Notes: generated from the letters alone by a model not told the origin. Shown: positions 17,073 through 25,571, counted from the stretch's first letter. The stretch is DNA of 64,000 nt from JANXLO01 sp038231295 (GCA_038231295.1 JBBRLP010000008.1:1-64000); one strand, 5' to 3'. Made by a program: numbers and translations.

Positions 17073-18164
17073 TCAGCGTATCGCCAGCATTCGGTCGAGC
17101 GCGAGCCGAGCGTCGGCGGCGATAGCGGGGGGAACTTTCACCTGATTCACCACTCTGCCTTCCAGAAGATTCTCCATCGTCCAGAGCAGATAGTGGGGAT
17201 GAATACGATACATCGTCGAGCAGGGACAGACGACCGGATCGAGACAGAAGATCGTCTTGTCGGGCTGCTCATGCGCGAGGCGGCTGACCAGATTGACCTC
17301 TGTGCCAATGGCCCAGACGGAGCCGGACGGAGATTCCGTGACCGCTTTGATGATTGCCTCCGTCGAGCCATACAGGTCGGAAGCCTGCACCACGTCGAGC
17401 GGGCATTCGGGATGCACCATGACCCTGACAGTGGGATAGTCCGCTCGCGCCTTCGCGATCTGCTCGGCGGTGAAGCGGCCATGCACGGAGCAGTGACCTT
17501 TCCAGAGCAGCACACGTTTTGCCTGGACCTCTTCCACAGTGACGCCTCCGAACGGTTTGTGAGGGTCCCAGAGCAGCATATCCTGCTCCGGATCGAGGCC
17601 AAGCCCGACAGCGGTGTTGCGGCCCAGATGCTGATCGGGGAAGAAGAGAAGCTTATCGCCACGCTCCAGCGCCCACTCCACGACTTTGCGGGCGTTCGAG
17701 GAGGTGCAGGACGCGCCGCCGTTGCGCCCGACAAAGGCTTTCAGAGCGGCAGTAGAGTTGACGTAGGTGATCGGGACGATGCGGGAGGTATCCGTCACGG
17801 TCGCGAGGTCTTCCCAGCAGGCTTCGACCTGTCGGCTGCTCGCCATATCCGCCATCGAGCAGCCCGCATTCATGTTGGGCAAAATGACGACCTGCTCTTC
17901 GGTGGTCAGGATGTCCGCCGATTCCGCCATGAAGTGAACACCGCAGAAAATTATCGTTTTCGCTTCGGGGTGTTCGGCGGCAAGCTGCGAGAGTTTGAGG
18001 CTGTCTCCCCGGAAATCGGCCCATTTGATGATCTCGTCGCGCTGGTAGTGGTGACCGAGGAGTAGCAGGTCTTCGCCGAGGCAGCGTCGGGCCGTCGCGA
18101 TTCGGGCGTCCGTCTCCTCGGGCGTCAGGCGAGTGATCTCCACAGGCAGGGGCTGTTGGAACAT
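17073..18164 (-). CDS. nadA: Quinolinate synthase A
   Basis: A 363-residue 4Fe-4S enzyme that condenses iminoaspartate with dihydroxyacetone phosphate to quinolinate in de novo NAD synthesis. Its substrate is made by NadB, encoded at 34134 in this window. Diagnostic segments are LLLGHHYQRDEI near 35-46 and FCGVHFMAESADIL. The three cluster-ligand cysteines sit in NMNAGCSMADM, VHPECPLDVV and DPVVCPCSTMYRI, all present. The length is normal for the family. GGAGG precedes the ATG by about ten bases. It is monocistronic here: a hairpin follows it and 212 bp without a gene separate it from the deacetylase. nadC was not seen in the window. Confidence 0.95.
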   Translation of the reverse strand: MFQQPLPVEITRLTPEETDARIATARRCLGEDLLLLGHHYQRDEIIKWADFRGDSLKLSQLAAEHPEAKTIIFCGVHFMAESADILTTEEQVVILPNMNAGCSMADMASSRQVEACWEDLATVTDTSRIVPITYVNSTAALKAFVGRNGGASCTSSNARKVVEWALERGDKLLFFPDQHLGRNTAVGLGLDPEQDMLLWDPHKPFGGVTVEEVQAKRVLLWKGHCSVHGRFTAEQIAKARADYPTVRVMVHPECPLDVVQASDLYGSTEAIIKAVTESPSGSVWAIGTEVNLVSRLAHEQPDKTIFCLDPVVCPCSTMYRIHPHYLLWTMENLLEGRVVNQVKVPPAIAADARLALDRMLAIR

Positions 18165-18376
18165 GGAATTTTTCCTCCGGGCGTGCAGTCTGGAAGGAAC
18201 CGGAGGAAATCTCCGCAGTCTCCGCAGACGGGGATGTTGTCAACGCCCGCAAACGTGGTTTATCAATGCAACCGGGAAGCCGCGTCAGTCGCCGCCTCTT
18301 CCTCCCGGTCTATTTCTCATTACGTATGGGCGCATCGTCTTGTTGCCTGCGGTTTTTGGCAGTCTCCGCGACCCTT

Positions 18377-19147
18377 TTAGTGGGCTGTCGGGGCAGGCAG
18401 GCGCGTATTGCCGGGGATATGCAGGAGTTCCGGGACGGTGACGCAGGTGTAGCCGCGTCGCCGCAGACCCTCGAGCAGGAGAGGCAGCGCCTGCACTGTG
18501 GTCTCCCGTGAGACGTTCCCGCCATCGTGGAGCAGGAGAATACTGCCGGGCCGCACCTGCCGAAGCATTCGTTCAGCCATCTGCTGCGGCGCGGGCGTGT
18601 CGTGATGTTCCAGCGCGACCGACCAGAGGATGATGCGATCATGCTGCTTCTGCGCCTCTTTGTAGACCATCGGGTTCCAGTCTCCGCGAGGGGGCCGGAA
18701 GAGCGCGGTAGTGACGTGGGCATCCCGCTCCAGCGCCGATTCCGCTGTGGCGAACTCCGTGTGGATACTTCGTGCCGAGAGCCGTGTCAGGTAGGGGTGC
18801 GTGTAGGTGTGGTTGCCCAGACAGTGGCCCTGCGCGAGAACGGTTCGGGTCAGTTCCGGGCAGCGATCCATCTGTTGGCCCTCTTCAAAGAACGTCGCTT
18901 TGACCGAATACCGGGCGAGAATTTCGAGGATACGCGGCGTATAGCGGGGTTCCGGGCCGTCGTCGAAGGTGAGCGCGACCACCTTTTTGTCTGTCTGCGC
19001 GTGGGATAGAACCACTCCCGTGTGCAGGTCGCGCCACCATTCGGGCAGGGTAAAGCCATTGACCCGGACTTTCGTCGTGCAAAGCAGGGTCAACGCCGTC
19101 AGTCCCACTCCTAGCCATCTGGCTCGGCTTGTTTTTAATCGTTCCAT
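18377..19147 (-). CDS. Polysaccharide deacetylase (NodB domain)
   Basis: A 256-residue exported or membrane-anchored carbohydrate esterase of family 4. An N-terminal hydrophobic stretch (about 12-25) acts as signal or anchor. The NodB domain starts at VVALTFDDGPEPRYT (motif 1, catalytic and metal-binding Asp pair, about 56-70). It continues with GNHTYTHPYL (motif 2, two metal-ligand histidines) and FRPPRGDWN (motif 3). It probably removes N-acetyl groups from peptidoglycan or another N-acetylated glycan. The gene lies 14 bp after folB on the same strand and is probably co-transcribed with it from the promoter at 19592-19620. The 212 bp between its stop and nadA hold no recognisable gene. Confidence 0.87.
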   Translation of the reverse strand: MERLKTSRARWLGVGLTALTLLCTTKVRVNGFTLPEWWRDLHTGVVLSHAQTDKKVVALTFDDGPEPRYTPRILEILARYSVKATFFEEGQQMDRCPELTRTVLAQGHCLGNHTYTHPYLTRLSARSIHTEFATAESALERDAHVTTALFRPPRGDWNPMVYKEAQKQHDRIILWSVALEHHDTPAPQQMAERMLRQVRPGSILLLHDGGNVSRETTVQALPLLLEGLRRRGYTCVTVPELLHIPGNTRLPAPTAH

Positions 19148-19161
19148 GATAGTCTCTACGG

Positions 19162-19530
19162 TTACGGTCGCGAGCGCGTGATCTCGACGCCTACGGAGGC
19201 GACAATCGCGTTCATCGGCGGCACCATCTTCAGCACCCGCAGCGTCAGGCTCTGTACCTCTGCAAAGTCCGCGAAGACCGTCTCGGCCATGCAGGCGGCC
19301 AGCGCTTCCAGCAGGCGGTACTGCTCCTGAGTGCCGATCTCCAGCAACCGCTTCGCCACCCGCGAGTAGCTGACCGTGTCGCTCAGGCGGTCGCTAGCTC
19401 CTGCGGGACGTGTATCCACCGTCAGGCGGACGTCCACCTGATAGCGGTGTCCGACGGTCTGTTCCTGGTCGGAGGCTCCGTGATAGGCATAGAATTCCAG
19501 CCCATTGATAAGGATCGTATCCGGCGGCAT
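19162..19530 (-). CDS. folB: Dihydroneopterin aldolase
   Basis: A 122-residue folate-pathway enzyme that converts dihydroneopterin to 6-hydroxymethyl-dihydropterin and glycolaldehyde. Family segments are ILINGLEFYAYHGASDQEQ (residues 6-24), GHRYQVDVRLTVDT, the Ser-Tyr pair in DTVSYSRV and the late LRVLKMVPPM with the expected catalytic lysine (Lys101). The ATG at 19530 was chosen because it gives the usual 120-residue length and has GAGGA just upstream; a much longer open frame extends above it antisense to steA and is not coding. Other folate genes are not adjacent; folK and folP were not seen. Confidence 0.9.
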   Translation of the reverse strand: MPPDTILINGLEFYAYHGASDQEQTVGHRYQVDVRLTVDTRPAGASDRLSDTVSYSRVAKRLLEIGTQEQYRLLEALAACMAETVFADFAEVQSLTLRVLKMVPPMNAIVASVGVEITRSRP

Positions 19531-19591
19531 CGTTCCTCTGTGGCCCGGGGTGCGCGAAACGCGGCAAAGGGCCTTTACGTAAAGTGAGAGT

Positions 19592-19620
19592 AGTGTACCT
19601 GATAAGTTTGCCACATCCAA
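19592..19620 (-). promoter_or_regulatory. Promoter for folB and the deacetylase
   Basis: On the minus strand TTGGAT (19615-19620) and TACACT (19592-19597) are spaced by 17 bp. Its -35 hexamer is immediately adjacent to the -35 hexamer of the steA promoter, so the two divergent promoters are back to back without a gap. Confidence 0.62.
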
Positions 19621-19650
19621 TTGACATTTGCGGGCGAAAACAAGGATAAT
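19621..19650 (+). promoter_or_regulatory. Promoter for the steA operon
   Basis: TTGACA (19621-19626) and GATAAT (19645-19650) are separated by 18 bp. The predicted start near 19657 leaves a leader of about 54 nt before the ATG at 19711. Confidence 0.75.
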
Positions 19651-19710
19651 AGACCGAACGGAACAGCCTCTGCTGTGTTCCCCGGAGAGTGGCGTGAGAT
19701 CGGAAACCGC

Positions 19711-20862
19711 ATGGCAGTTCCATCCAGACACCGTGTCCTGAAAGACCGGCGGACTAAAAACCTGACTTCGCGGCTCGTTCCCGGCGACATCGCGCTCATT
19801 TCGCACTCCGATCTGGATACGACGGCGGCCCGGACACTTGTCGAGCGCAAAGTCGCTGCCGTCGTCAACGCCGTTCCCAGCATCTCCGGCAGGTATCCGA
19901 ATCGCGGCCCGGAAGTGCTGATGGAGGCGGGGATTCCGCTTCTGGACGCGGTGGGTATGGAGGGCTTCGAGGCGGTGCAGGACAGGGGCATGGCCCTTTT
20001 CGAGGGCGATACGCTCGCCTTTGAGGATGGCACCTGTCTTCAGGGCATCCTGATGACAGAGGCGCTTTTGGCCGAACAGATCACAGCGGCACGCGCCAAT
20101 CTCAGCGTCGAACTGGATCATTTTGCCCGCAACACGCTCGCCTATCTGGACAACGAAAAAGGGCTGCTCTTCGACGCCATCGAAGTGCCGCCGCTCAAGA
20201 CAAAGTTCGGCGGCAGGCACGTCCTGATTGTCGTGCGGGGAGAGGGCTATAAAGACGACCTCGCTCTGCTGCATAACTACCTGCTGGACACGCGCCCGGT
20301 ACTCCTCGCCGTGGACGGGGGCGCGGACGCGCTGCTGGAAGTTCGGCTGAAGCCGGATGTGATTCTGGGGGATATGGACAGCGTGAGCGACACCGCCCTC
20401 CGCTGTGGCGCGGAACTCGTCGTGCATGGCTATCCCCGCGGCGACGTCCGGGGCGCTCCGGGACTGGAGCGAATCGAAAGTCTCGGGCTGAAAGCGACGG
20501 TTTTTCCCTCGCCGGGTACGAGCGAAGATGTGGCGATGCTGATGGCGGACGAACTCGGGGCATCCCTGATCGTCGCCGTCGGAACGCATTTTTCCCTGGA
20601 AGAGTTTCTGGACAAAGGCCGGGCGGGAATGGCAAGCACCTTCCTCACCCGACTGCGTATCGGCTCCAAACTGGTGGACGCGAAGGGACTGGCGCGACTC
20701 TGGACCGGGCAGCGGCCTCGCCTGCGGGAACTGGTTTTTGTTTTGTTTGCCGCCGCCACGCCGATTATCGCTGTCTTCAGCCTCTCGCAGACAGGCCAGA
20801 CCCTACTCGAAACAGCGCGTGTCTCCATCAGCCTCTGGATGCGGCGGCATCTGCATCTGTAG
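19711..20862 (+). CDS. steA: SteA-like cell-envelope/division protein (TPP-kinase-like fold)
   Basis: A 383-residue protein matching SteA (Rv1697-like, COG4825). The first half reads SRLVPGDIALISHSDLDTTAA and AVVNAVPSISGRYPNRGPEVL. A thiamine-pyrophosphokinase-like part follows with LAVDGGADALLE and KPDVILGDMDSVSD, then SPGTSEDVAMLMAD and ends in a transmembrane helix (about 338-358). In actinobacteria SteA works with an MctB-type partner in cell separation; the same pairing is found here. ATG 19711 was chosen because the promoter hexamers lie within the longer open frame that starts at 19621. It leads a four-gene unit with the mctB-like, GT2 and MraY-like genes. Confidence 0.87.
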   Translation: MAVPSRHRVLKDRRTKNLTSRLVPGDIALISHSDLDTTAARTLVERKVAAVVNAVPSISGRYPNRGPEVLMEAGIPLLDAVGMEGFEAVQDRGMALFEGDTLAFEDGTCLQGILMTEALLAEQITAARANLSVELDHFARNTLAYLDNEKGLLFDAIEVPPLKTKFGGRHVLIVVRGEGYKDDLALLHNYLLDTRPVLLAVDGGADALLEVRLKPDVILGDMDSVSDTALRCGAELVVHGYPRGDVRGAPGLERIESLGLKATVFPSPGTSEDVAMLMADELGASLIVAVGTHFSLEEFLDKGRAGMASTFLTRLRIGSKLVDAKGLARLWTGQRPRLRELVFVLFAAATPIIAVFSLSQTGQTLLETARVSISLWMRRHLHL

Positions 20863-20894
20863 AAATTCCGCCGTCCGGCAGAAAGGTTGCGCGT

Positions 20895-21704
20895 ATGGGG
20901 CCAGGACTTAAATATCACGTCGTCACCATCGCCGCCATTTTTTTCGCGCTGACAATCGGCCTGGTGGTCGGCAGCCTGATCGTCTCTCCCCGTGTCGCCA
21001 ATCAGCAGCAGCGTGCCATTGGCCGTCTGCAAACCACCCTCAATCAGGACAACATCACCCTGCGGCAGAAATTGAAACGGTGGGAAGAGTTCGGTGACCG
21101 CATCTCTCCGGTGGTGCTGAAAGGCCGGCTGGCCGGAACGGGCGTCGCGATCATCCAGACAGGAGACTACCCTGACGCGCTTGCCAGTGTGCGGGAGGCT
21201 CTCCAGCTTGCCGACGCGCACACCAACGCGCTGCTCATTACCGAACGCGGCCTGACGAAAGGCGACGAAGCCCTCAGCGCCGCGCTTGGCCCGCTGCATA
21301 CCGTCAATCCTCTCTTTCCCTCCGACCGGGCCGGTTTGGCGGAAGCCATAGCGTCCGTGCTGGAAACCGGCTCCACGCATCCGAACGATCTGCTCCCTCA
21401 ACTGGAAGCGATGCAGATACTGCACTCCGAACTCGATTCCCCCATGTCTTTTCCGCTCCGCTACGTCATCGTCATTGCAGGCAGCCGAACAGAGAACGAT
21501 CCCCGGCCAACCCGCGTAGATCAGCCGCTTATCGAGGCGCTCCAGAAGCGCGGTCTGACCGTGGTGATGTGCGAACCGCAGGAGGTCGTCTCCTCGGATG
21601 CCGAGGCGTATCGGAAACTCGGCGTAAACGTCTCCACCATTACGGGTATTGACAGTGACATCGGCAGGTGTGACCTCATCCTCGCGCTGGGAGCCACTCC
21701 ATGA
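20895..21704 (+). CDS. MctB/SteB-like membrane-anchored protein (copper transporter family)
   Basis: A 269-residue protein with one N-terminal helix (YHVVTIAAIFFALTIGLVVG, about 7-26) followed by an extracytoplasmic domain that starts with a short coiled coil (RVANQQQRAIGRLQTTL). The pattern matches the Rv1698/MctB family, annotated as copper transporter but also described as SteB, the partner of SteA. Genetic linkage to steA 32 bp upstream supports this. There is no Cys or Met cluster that would argue for copper binding, so an envelope role with SteA is more likely than metal transport. The stop overlaps the GT2 start by 4 bp (ATGA). Confidence 0.8.
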   Translation: MGPGLKYHVVTIAAIFFALTIGLVVGSLIVSPRVANQQQRAIGRLQTTLNQDNITLRQKLKRWEEFGDRISPVVLKGRLAGTGVAIIQTGDYPDALASVREALQLADAHTNALLITERGLTKGDEALSAALGPLHTVNPLFPSDRAGLAEAIASVLETGSTHPNDLLPQLEAMQILHSELDSPMSFPLRYVIVIAGSRTENDPRPTRVDQPLIEALQKRGLTVVMCEPQEVVSSDAEAYRKLGVNVSTITGIDSDIGRCDLILALGATP

Positions 21705-22429
21705 TCTCCGTTCTTATTCCCGCCCATAACGAGGCCGACCGCATCGCGGACACGCTCGCCGCCGTGCGCTCTTTCGCCCAGCACACGCTCATCCAGGAGA
21801 TTATCGTGGTGGACGATGGCTCAACAGACGAGACGGCAGCCAGGGCGCAGAGCGCGGGGGCGGATGTCGTTTTCCGGCAGGCCAACGGCGGAAAAGGGGC
21901 CGCATTGAACGCCGCACTCGCGCTGGCGCAGGGCGATATTCTGCTGCTGCTCGACGCAGACCTCGGCCAGACGGCGACGGAGGCGGAGCGGCTGCTTGGC
22001 CCGGTGGTTTCTGGGGCGGCGGACATGACGATTGCGACCTTCCCACGTCTGGCGGGGAAAGGGGGAGGCGTCGGGCTGGTCGTGCGGCTTTCACGGTGGG
22101 GCATCCGCCGTCTAACCGGGCAGACGATGCTGGCTCCGCTCTCCGGGCAACGGGCCGTTCGCAGACGTATCCTGGAAGAGACGGGAGGCTTTGCGGCAGG
22201 GTGGGGGGTCGAGGTGGCGCTGACCATCCGCGCCCTACAGAACGGCTATCGGGTTCTGGAACTGCCGACGCAGATGTCGCACCGGGTGACAGGCCGTTCT
22301 CCCGCCGCCATCTGGCACCGGGCGCAGCAGTTTATGGCCGCCCTCCGCGTCTTAATCGGGCTTGGCGTCCTGCATCCGCCACAGAGCGCCCCTCCGACTC
22401 TCCCGCCGAAGGAACACAAGCAGGGATGA
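21701..22429 (+). CDS. Family 2 glycosyltransferase
   Basis: A 242-residue GT-A fold enzyme. ISVLIPAHNEADRI at 2-15 and IIVVDDGSTDETA near 35-47 form the nucleotide-binding strands, NGGKGAALNAAL follows, and LLLDADLGQ carries the DxD metal motif. No obvious membrane helix is present. The final 40 residues (MSHRVTGRSPAAIWHRAQQF) resemble the C-terminus of GT2 enzymes that act on lipid-linked acceptors. It overlaps both neighbours by 4 bp, which argues that it works with the SteA/MctB pair and the MraY-like transferase, probably in assembling a lipid-linked envelope glycan. Donor and acceptor cannot be read from the sequence. Confidence 0.85.
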   Translation: MISVLIPAHNEADRIADTLAAVRSFAQHTLIQEIIVVDDGSTDETAARAQSAGADVVFRQANGGKGAALNAALALAQGDILLLLDADLGQTATEAERLLGPVVSGAADMTIATFPRLAGKGGGVGLVVRLSRWGIRRLTGQTMLAPLSGQRAVRRRILEETGGFAAGWGVEVALTIRALQNGYRVLELPTQMSHRVTGRSPAAIWHRAQQFMAALRVLIGLGVLHPPQSAPPTLPPKEHKQG

Positions 22430-23271
22430 GCGGCTCCGTTTCGAACCTGGAACTGATGCTTGCAACGGTCGGACTGCTGGGACTGCTTGTGCTGCCTCCG
22501 CTGGCTGCCAGAGGACTACAGCAGAGCGGACACGTCGAAGCCAATTTTCGTGGCGACCGTATCCCGCAGAGTTTTGGGGTGGTTATCCTGCTCTGGGCGT
22601 CGCTGATGCTGCCGGTTTGCAGCCTGAACGTTCCCGCACTGCGTCCTGATGTCCTTCACTGGATGATTGCCATCGTTGGGTTTGGGCTGCTTGGCCTGCT
22701 GGACGATCTGCGCGGAGACAAGAAAATCAAGGGTATCCGGGGGCATTTTCGGGCGGCTCTGGTCGAACACCGCATCACTACGGGCTTTATAAAAGCCGTT
22801 GGCGGTGGGCTGCTGGCGTTGGCGCTTGGCATTCGCCTCTTTCCCCATCGTCCAGCAGACGTCCTCATCACGGCAGCGTTGATTGCGCTCACGGCCAATG
22901 CGATCAATCTCTTCGATCTGCGGCCCGGCAGGGCGTGTGCCGTCTTTTTTCTCGGCGCGGCGGTAGCGCTGCTGCTGGCCTGGAGTGAAAGCCAGAGTCG
23001 CGTTCTGTCTCTCTGGTTCGTGCTGATTCCCACGCTGACGGTCTACCTGCGCGACCGTCGCGCTCAGGCCATGATGGGCGACACCGGCAGCAACCTGATT
23101 GGCGGCAGTCTGGGGCTTGCGCTCGCGCTGCTGCCTTCCCTGTCCGTGCGGCTTTTCGCGCTGGCTCTGCTCTTCGCGCTTCATCTGGTGGCAGAGCGCC
23201 TCTCTATCACCCAACTCATCGAACGTCAACCGCTGCTTCGCGCTCTGGATCGCCTGACCGGAGTGCGTTAA
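22426..23271 (+). CDS. MraY/WecA-like glycosyl-1-phosphate transferase (GT4-type)
   Basis: A 281-residue integral membrane protein with about nine hydrophobic helices. Family signatures are LLDDLRGDKKIKGIRGH (the D-D-x2-D-x4 cytoplasmic motif), ANAINLFDLRPGRA (equivalent of the NxxN-x-x-D-G-x-D-G motif, here degenerate with LRPGRA) and MMGDTGSNLIGG. It is shorter than MraY or WecA (over 320 residues), and HIHG-type and final motifs are reduced. It may be a specialised or partly inactive member rather than true MraY. ATG 22426 overlaps the GT2 stop; a longer in-frame extension to 22096 lies inside the GT2 gene and was rejected. Confidence 0.8.
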   Translation: MSGSVSNLELMLATVGLLGLLVLPPLAARGLQQSGHVEANFRGDRIPQSFGVVILLWASLMLPVCSLNVPALRPDVLHWMIAIVGFGLLGLLDDLRGDKKIKGIRGHFRAALVEHRITTGFIKAVGGGLLALALGIRLFPHRPADVLITAALIALTANAINLFDLRPGRACAVFFLGAAVALLLAWSESQSRVLSLWFVLIPTLTVYLRDRRAQAMMGDTGSNLIGGSLGLALALLPSLSVRLFALALLFALHLVAERLSITQLIERQPLLRALDRLTGVR

Positions 23272-23292
23272 CGATCTGTCAAGGAGTCTTTC

Positions 23293-23793
23293 GTGTCCGT
23301 GACCATTCGCCGCGCCGAACGCGCCGACTTTCCCGCTCTGTTTCAACTCATCATCGCGCTCGCCGGTTTCGAGGAACTGGCGCCTCCGGATTCCGCTGCC
23401 CAGGCCCGAATGCTGCGCGACGGCTGGCCGGACGATGGCTCCCGGCCCCGGTTCGAGGCATGGCTGGCGGAAGTCGTGGAAGAGGGAAATGTCCACGCGG
23501 TCGGCTATGCGATCACTTTCGAGACCTACTCGTCCTTCCTTGCCCGCCCGACGCTCTATCTCGAAGACCTGTTCATCCTGCCGACTCACCGCCGACTGAA
23601 GATCGGCCAGACCCTGCTGCAAACCCTAGTCGCGGAAGCCGAAAAACGTGGCTGTGGCCGGATGGAGTGGGTCGTCCTCGACTGGAATACGGGCGCACAG
23701 GAGTTCTACCGCCGCCTCGGCGCGAAACATCTGACGGAATGGCACTCTTACCGACTGCTCATAAGCCAAAATGATTCTCCCCCGGATGGATAG
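23293..23793 (+). CDS. GNAT-family N-acetyltransferase
   Basis: A 166-residue acetyl-CoA-dependent transferase. The opening VTIRRAERADFPALFQLI is a typical GNAT start. LYLEDLFILPTHRRLKIGQTLL (about 85-106) contains beta-4 and the R-x2-x-IG-x-x-L pyrophosphate-binding loop. WVVLDWNTGAQEFYRRLGAKH (about 120-140) is the motif-B region seen in diamine acetyltransferase (SAT/PaiA-like) enzymes, so polyamines or another amine are possible substrates. The start is GTG 23293 with AAGGAG six bases upstream. It follows the MraY-like gene by 21 bp and may be the last gene of that transcript. Its 3' end overlaps a terminator-like hairpin. Confidence 0.87.
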   Translation: MSVTIRRAERADFPALFQLIIALAGFEELAPPDSAAQARMLRDGWPDDGSRPRFEAWLAEVVEEGNVHAVGYAITFETYSSFLARPTLYLEDLFILPTHRRLKIGQTLLQTLVAEAEKRGCGRMEWVVLDWNTGAQEFYRRLGAKHLTEWHSYRLLISQNDSPPDG

Positions 23794-23805
23794 CCGAGGG
23801 AGAAT
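23774..23805 (-). terminator. Hairpin between the acetyltransferase and the hydrolase
   Basis: ATTCTCCC (23774-23781) pairs perfectly with GGGAGAAT (23798-23805). It lies across the stop codon of the acetyltransferase and 10 bp past the stop of the convergent hydrolase. On the minus strand it is followed by CATTTTGG, so it probably ends the hydrolase transcript. Confidence 0.5.
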
Positions 23806-23815
23806 GCGTTCCGGG

Positions 23816-25225
23816 TTATTTATGAGTATGTGCGGTGATCCAGTCTCCCATAGTTTTCAGGGCCACCGGAGAGATGGTCTCTTCGATATTTCCGTATTCG
23901 GACGGTGATCCGGTCGTGCAGGTCTGAAAGAGGTGATTCAGACCAGGCAGTTCCTTGATGGTGTAGTCCTTATTTCCGCCCGCTTTGAGAGCCGCGTCTA
24001 TTTTGCTCAGGTCTATTTCCGGCGGGACTTGCAGGTCTTTGCTGCCGTTCAGGGCAAGGACTGGGCAGCGGACCTGTCGTAAGGCGGGGACCGGATCGTA
24101 CGTCAGGAAGTAGTGCATCCAGGGACTTATCAGAGCATCTCCCTGACCATAAAGCGCCGTGCTTGTGCCTGTCGCTTTCCGCTCCGCCTCCGTCAGTTCA
24201 GCCCATTGCTGGTCTATCAGTTCGTGCATCTTCTTTTTCGCGAGGACGGCATCTGGTTTCTCTTTTGCAATGGCGAACATCTTCTCCTGCATTTTGCGGT
24301 TGCGCTTGATGGCCTCGTCGCTGGCTCCATACGATTTCGAAATCAGCGCGGTCTGCCGATAGAGAATCTCTTCCCCGTTGATGCCTGTTCCTGCCATCAG
24401 CACGATGAAGGCGATCCCTTTGTTTCTCGCTGCGACCATCGGCGCGATGACACCGCCCTCGCTATGTCCGATCAGTCCGATTTTTCCGGCGTCTATCTCC
24501 GGGCGCATCTTAAGGTAGCGGACGCCAGCCTCTGCATCGTCCGCGAAGTCGGCGGTCGTCGCGTCCAGGTAACTGCCGCTTGACTCGCTGATGCCCCGTT
24601 TGTCGTAGCGGAGAACGGCGAATCCACGCTTCGTAAGATAGTCCGCTATCACCAGAAAAATCTGATGGTTCAGGATAGCTTCGTCGCGATTGTTCGGCCC
24701 GGAACCGGCAATGAGGACGACCGCAGGAACCTTAGTAGCATGTTCCCGGGGCAGTGTCAGCGTTCCGGCGAGCTTTACGCCCGGTTTGCTGTCGAAGGCA
24801 ACCTCTTGCGTGCCATACGAGAACGGCGGTTTCGGCGTCTGCGGACGCAGGATGACGGGAACGCTACCGCCTTTCGTCAGAGTCAAGGGCAGGGAGGAAG
24901 GGCCTTGCTTCCAGGTTCCGACGACTTCGGTACCGTTCTTACCGATTTTGCCCTCGAAACTGCCTGCAACCGCTTTGATATCTATTTTCAGCGTATCTTT
25001 GTCATAGACCTCTACCACAACGGGAAGATCATTCACGCTCTGGTCTATGCTATCCAGGGTTCCGCTGTATTTGCCGTCGTCCGTTTTCTCGAGGTGCAGG
25101 ACAAGCCGGAGTTTGACTCCGCCTGCACCCAGACTACCCTGCCACAGTTCTGAGGAACTGTCTGCAAACGCATTGAGCGACAGGAACCCACATAGCAGTG
25201 CCGCTGCCCACATCATCCTTCTCAT
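23816..25225 (-). CDS. Secreted alpha/beta hydrolase (S33-like)
   Basis: A 469-residue exported protein. The signal peptide (about 1-21) ends ...NAFA-D. An N-terminal beta-domain follows (about 26-125; lipocalin-like GTLDSIDQSVNDLPV). An alpha/beta hydrolase fold comes next, with oxyanion region VLIAGSGPNNRDEA, LRYDKRGISESSG, nucleophile elbow GLIGHSEGG (Ser in G-x-S-x-G), and a late aspartate and histidine in LALNGSKDLQVP and LPGLNHLF. Serine peptidase or esterase activity is expected outside the cytoplasm. AAGGAG lies six bases before the ATG. It is the third gene of a unit with the HTH regulator and the SdpI-like protein, so its expression is probably controlled by that regulator. Confidence 0.87.
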   Translation of the reverse strand: MRRMMWAAALLCGFLSLNAFADSSSELWQGSLGAGGVKLRLVLHLEKTDDGKYSGTLDSIDQSVNDLPVVVEVYDKDTLKIDIKAVAGSFEGKIGKNGTEVVGTWKQGPSSLPLTLTKGGSVPVILRPQTPKPPFSYGTQEVAFDSKPGVKLAGTLTLPREHATKVPAVVLIAGSGPNNRDEAILNHQIFLVIADYLTKRGFAVLRYDKRGISESSGSYLDATTADFADDAEAGVRYLKMRPEIDAGKIGLIGHSEGGVIAPMVAARNKGIAFIVLMAGTGINGEEILYRQTALISKSYGASDEAIKRNRKMQEKMFAIAKEKPDAVLAKKKMHELIDQQWAELTEAERKATGTSTALYGQGDALISPWMHYFLTYDPVPALRQVRCPVLALNGSKDLQVPPEIDLSKIDAALKAGGNKDYTIKELPGLNHLFQTCTTGSPSEYGNIEETISPVALKTMGDWITAHTHK

Positions 25226-25235
25226 CTGGTTCTCC

Positions 25236-25571
25236 TTACAGGCGATTCAAAAATCGAAAACTGGCGATGACCGCACCGAATATACTGACCATCATTATTC
25301 CCACCATCGCGAGGGTATAGAGGCCAAATCCCTTCTCTCCCCACAGGTTCAGCGGGGAAAGAAGCAGAGCGCAGACAAGGATGAGAACGCCCGCCGCGAA
25401 CATTCTGCGTCCGCAGAATTCGTTGGCGGGATACCATATGTCCGGGTTGCTCAATGTTTTGGGAGTGCGGAAACCGTAGAAGTAGTTCGGGCCGACACGC
25501 CGACGAATCAGCGGGCGTGAAACGCCCATGAAGAGCAGTCCGAGCGCGGCATACAGTGCGATGAATACCAT
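25236..25571 (-). CDS. SdpI-family membrane protein
   Basis: A 111-residue protein with three hydrophobic helices (about 1-18, 58-76, 84-104). It carries the SdpI family signature NYFYGFRTPKTLSNPDIWYPANEFCGRRM between helices one and two; this is the conserved G-x-RTPxTLxxxxxWxxxN loop. In Bacillus, SdpI is the immunity protein and signal transducer for the SdpC toxin. Short stand-alone relatives like this are usually paired with an ArsR-type autorepressor, as here (HTH gene 44 bp upstream). No SdpC-like toxin gene is present, so toxin immunity cannot be claimed. Confidence 0.8.
   Translation of the reverse strand: MVFIALYAALGLLFMGVSRPLIRRRVGPNYFYGFRTPKTLSNPDIWYPANEFCGRRMFAAGVLILVCALLLSPLNLWGEKGFGLYTLAMVGIMMVSIFGAVIASFRFLNRL

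Noticed and set aside
19531..20589. Minus-strand extension of the folB frame across steA
   Set aside because: Only the last 122 codons are folB; the rest is antisense to steA and the promoters lie in it.
22516..23622. 368-codon minus-strand frame antisense to the MraY-like and GNAT genes
   Set aside because: Low-complexity, no recognisable domain, and the plus-strand frames are clear families.
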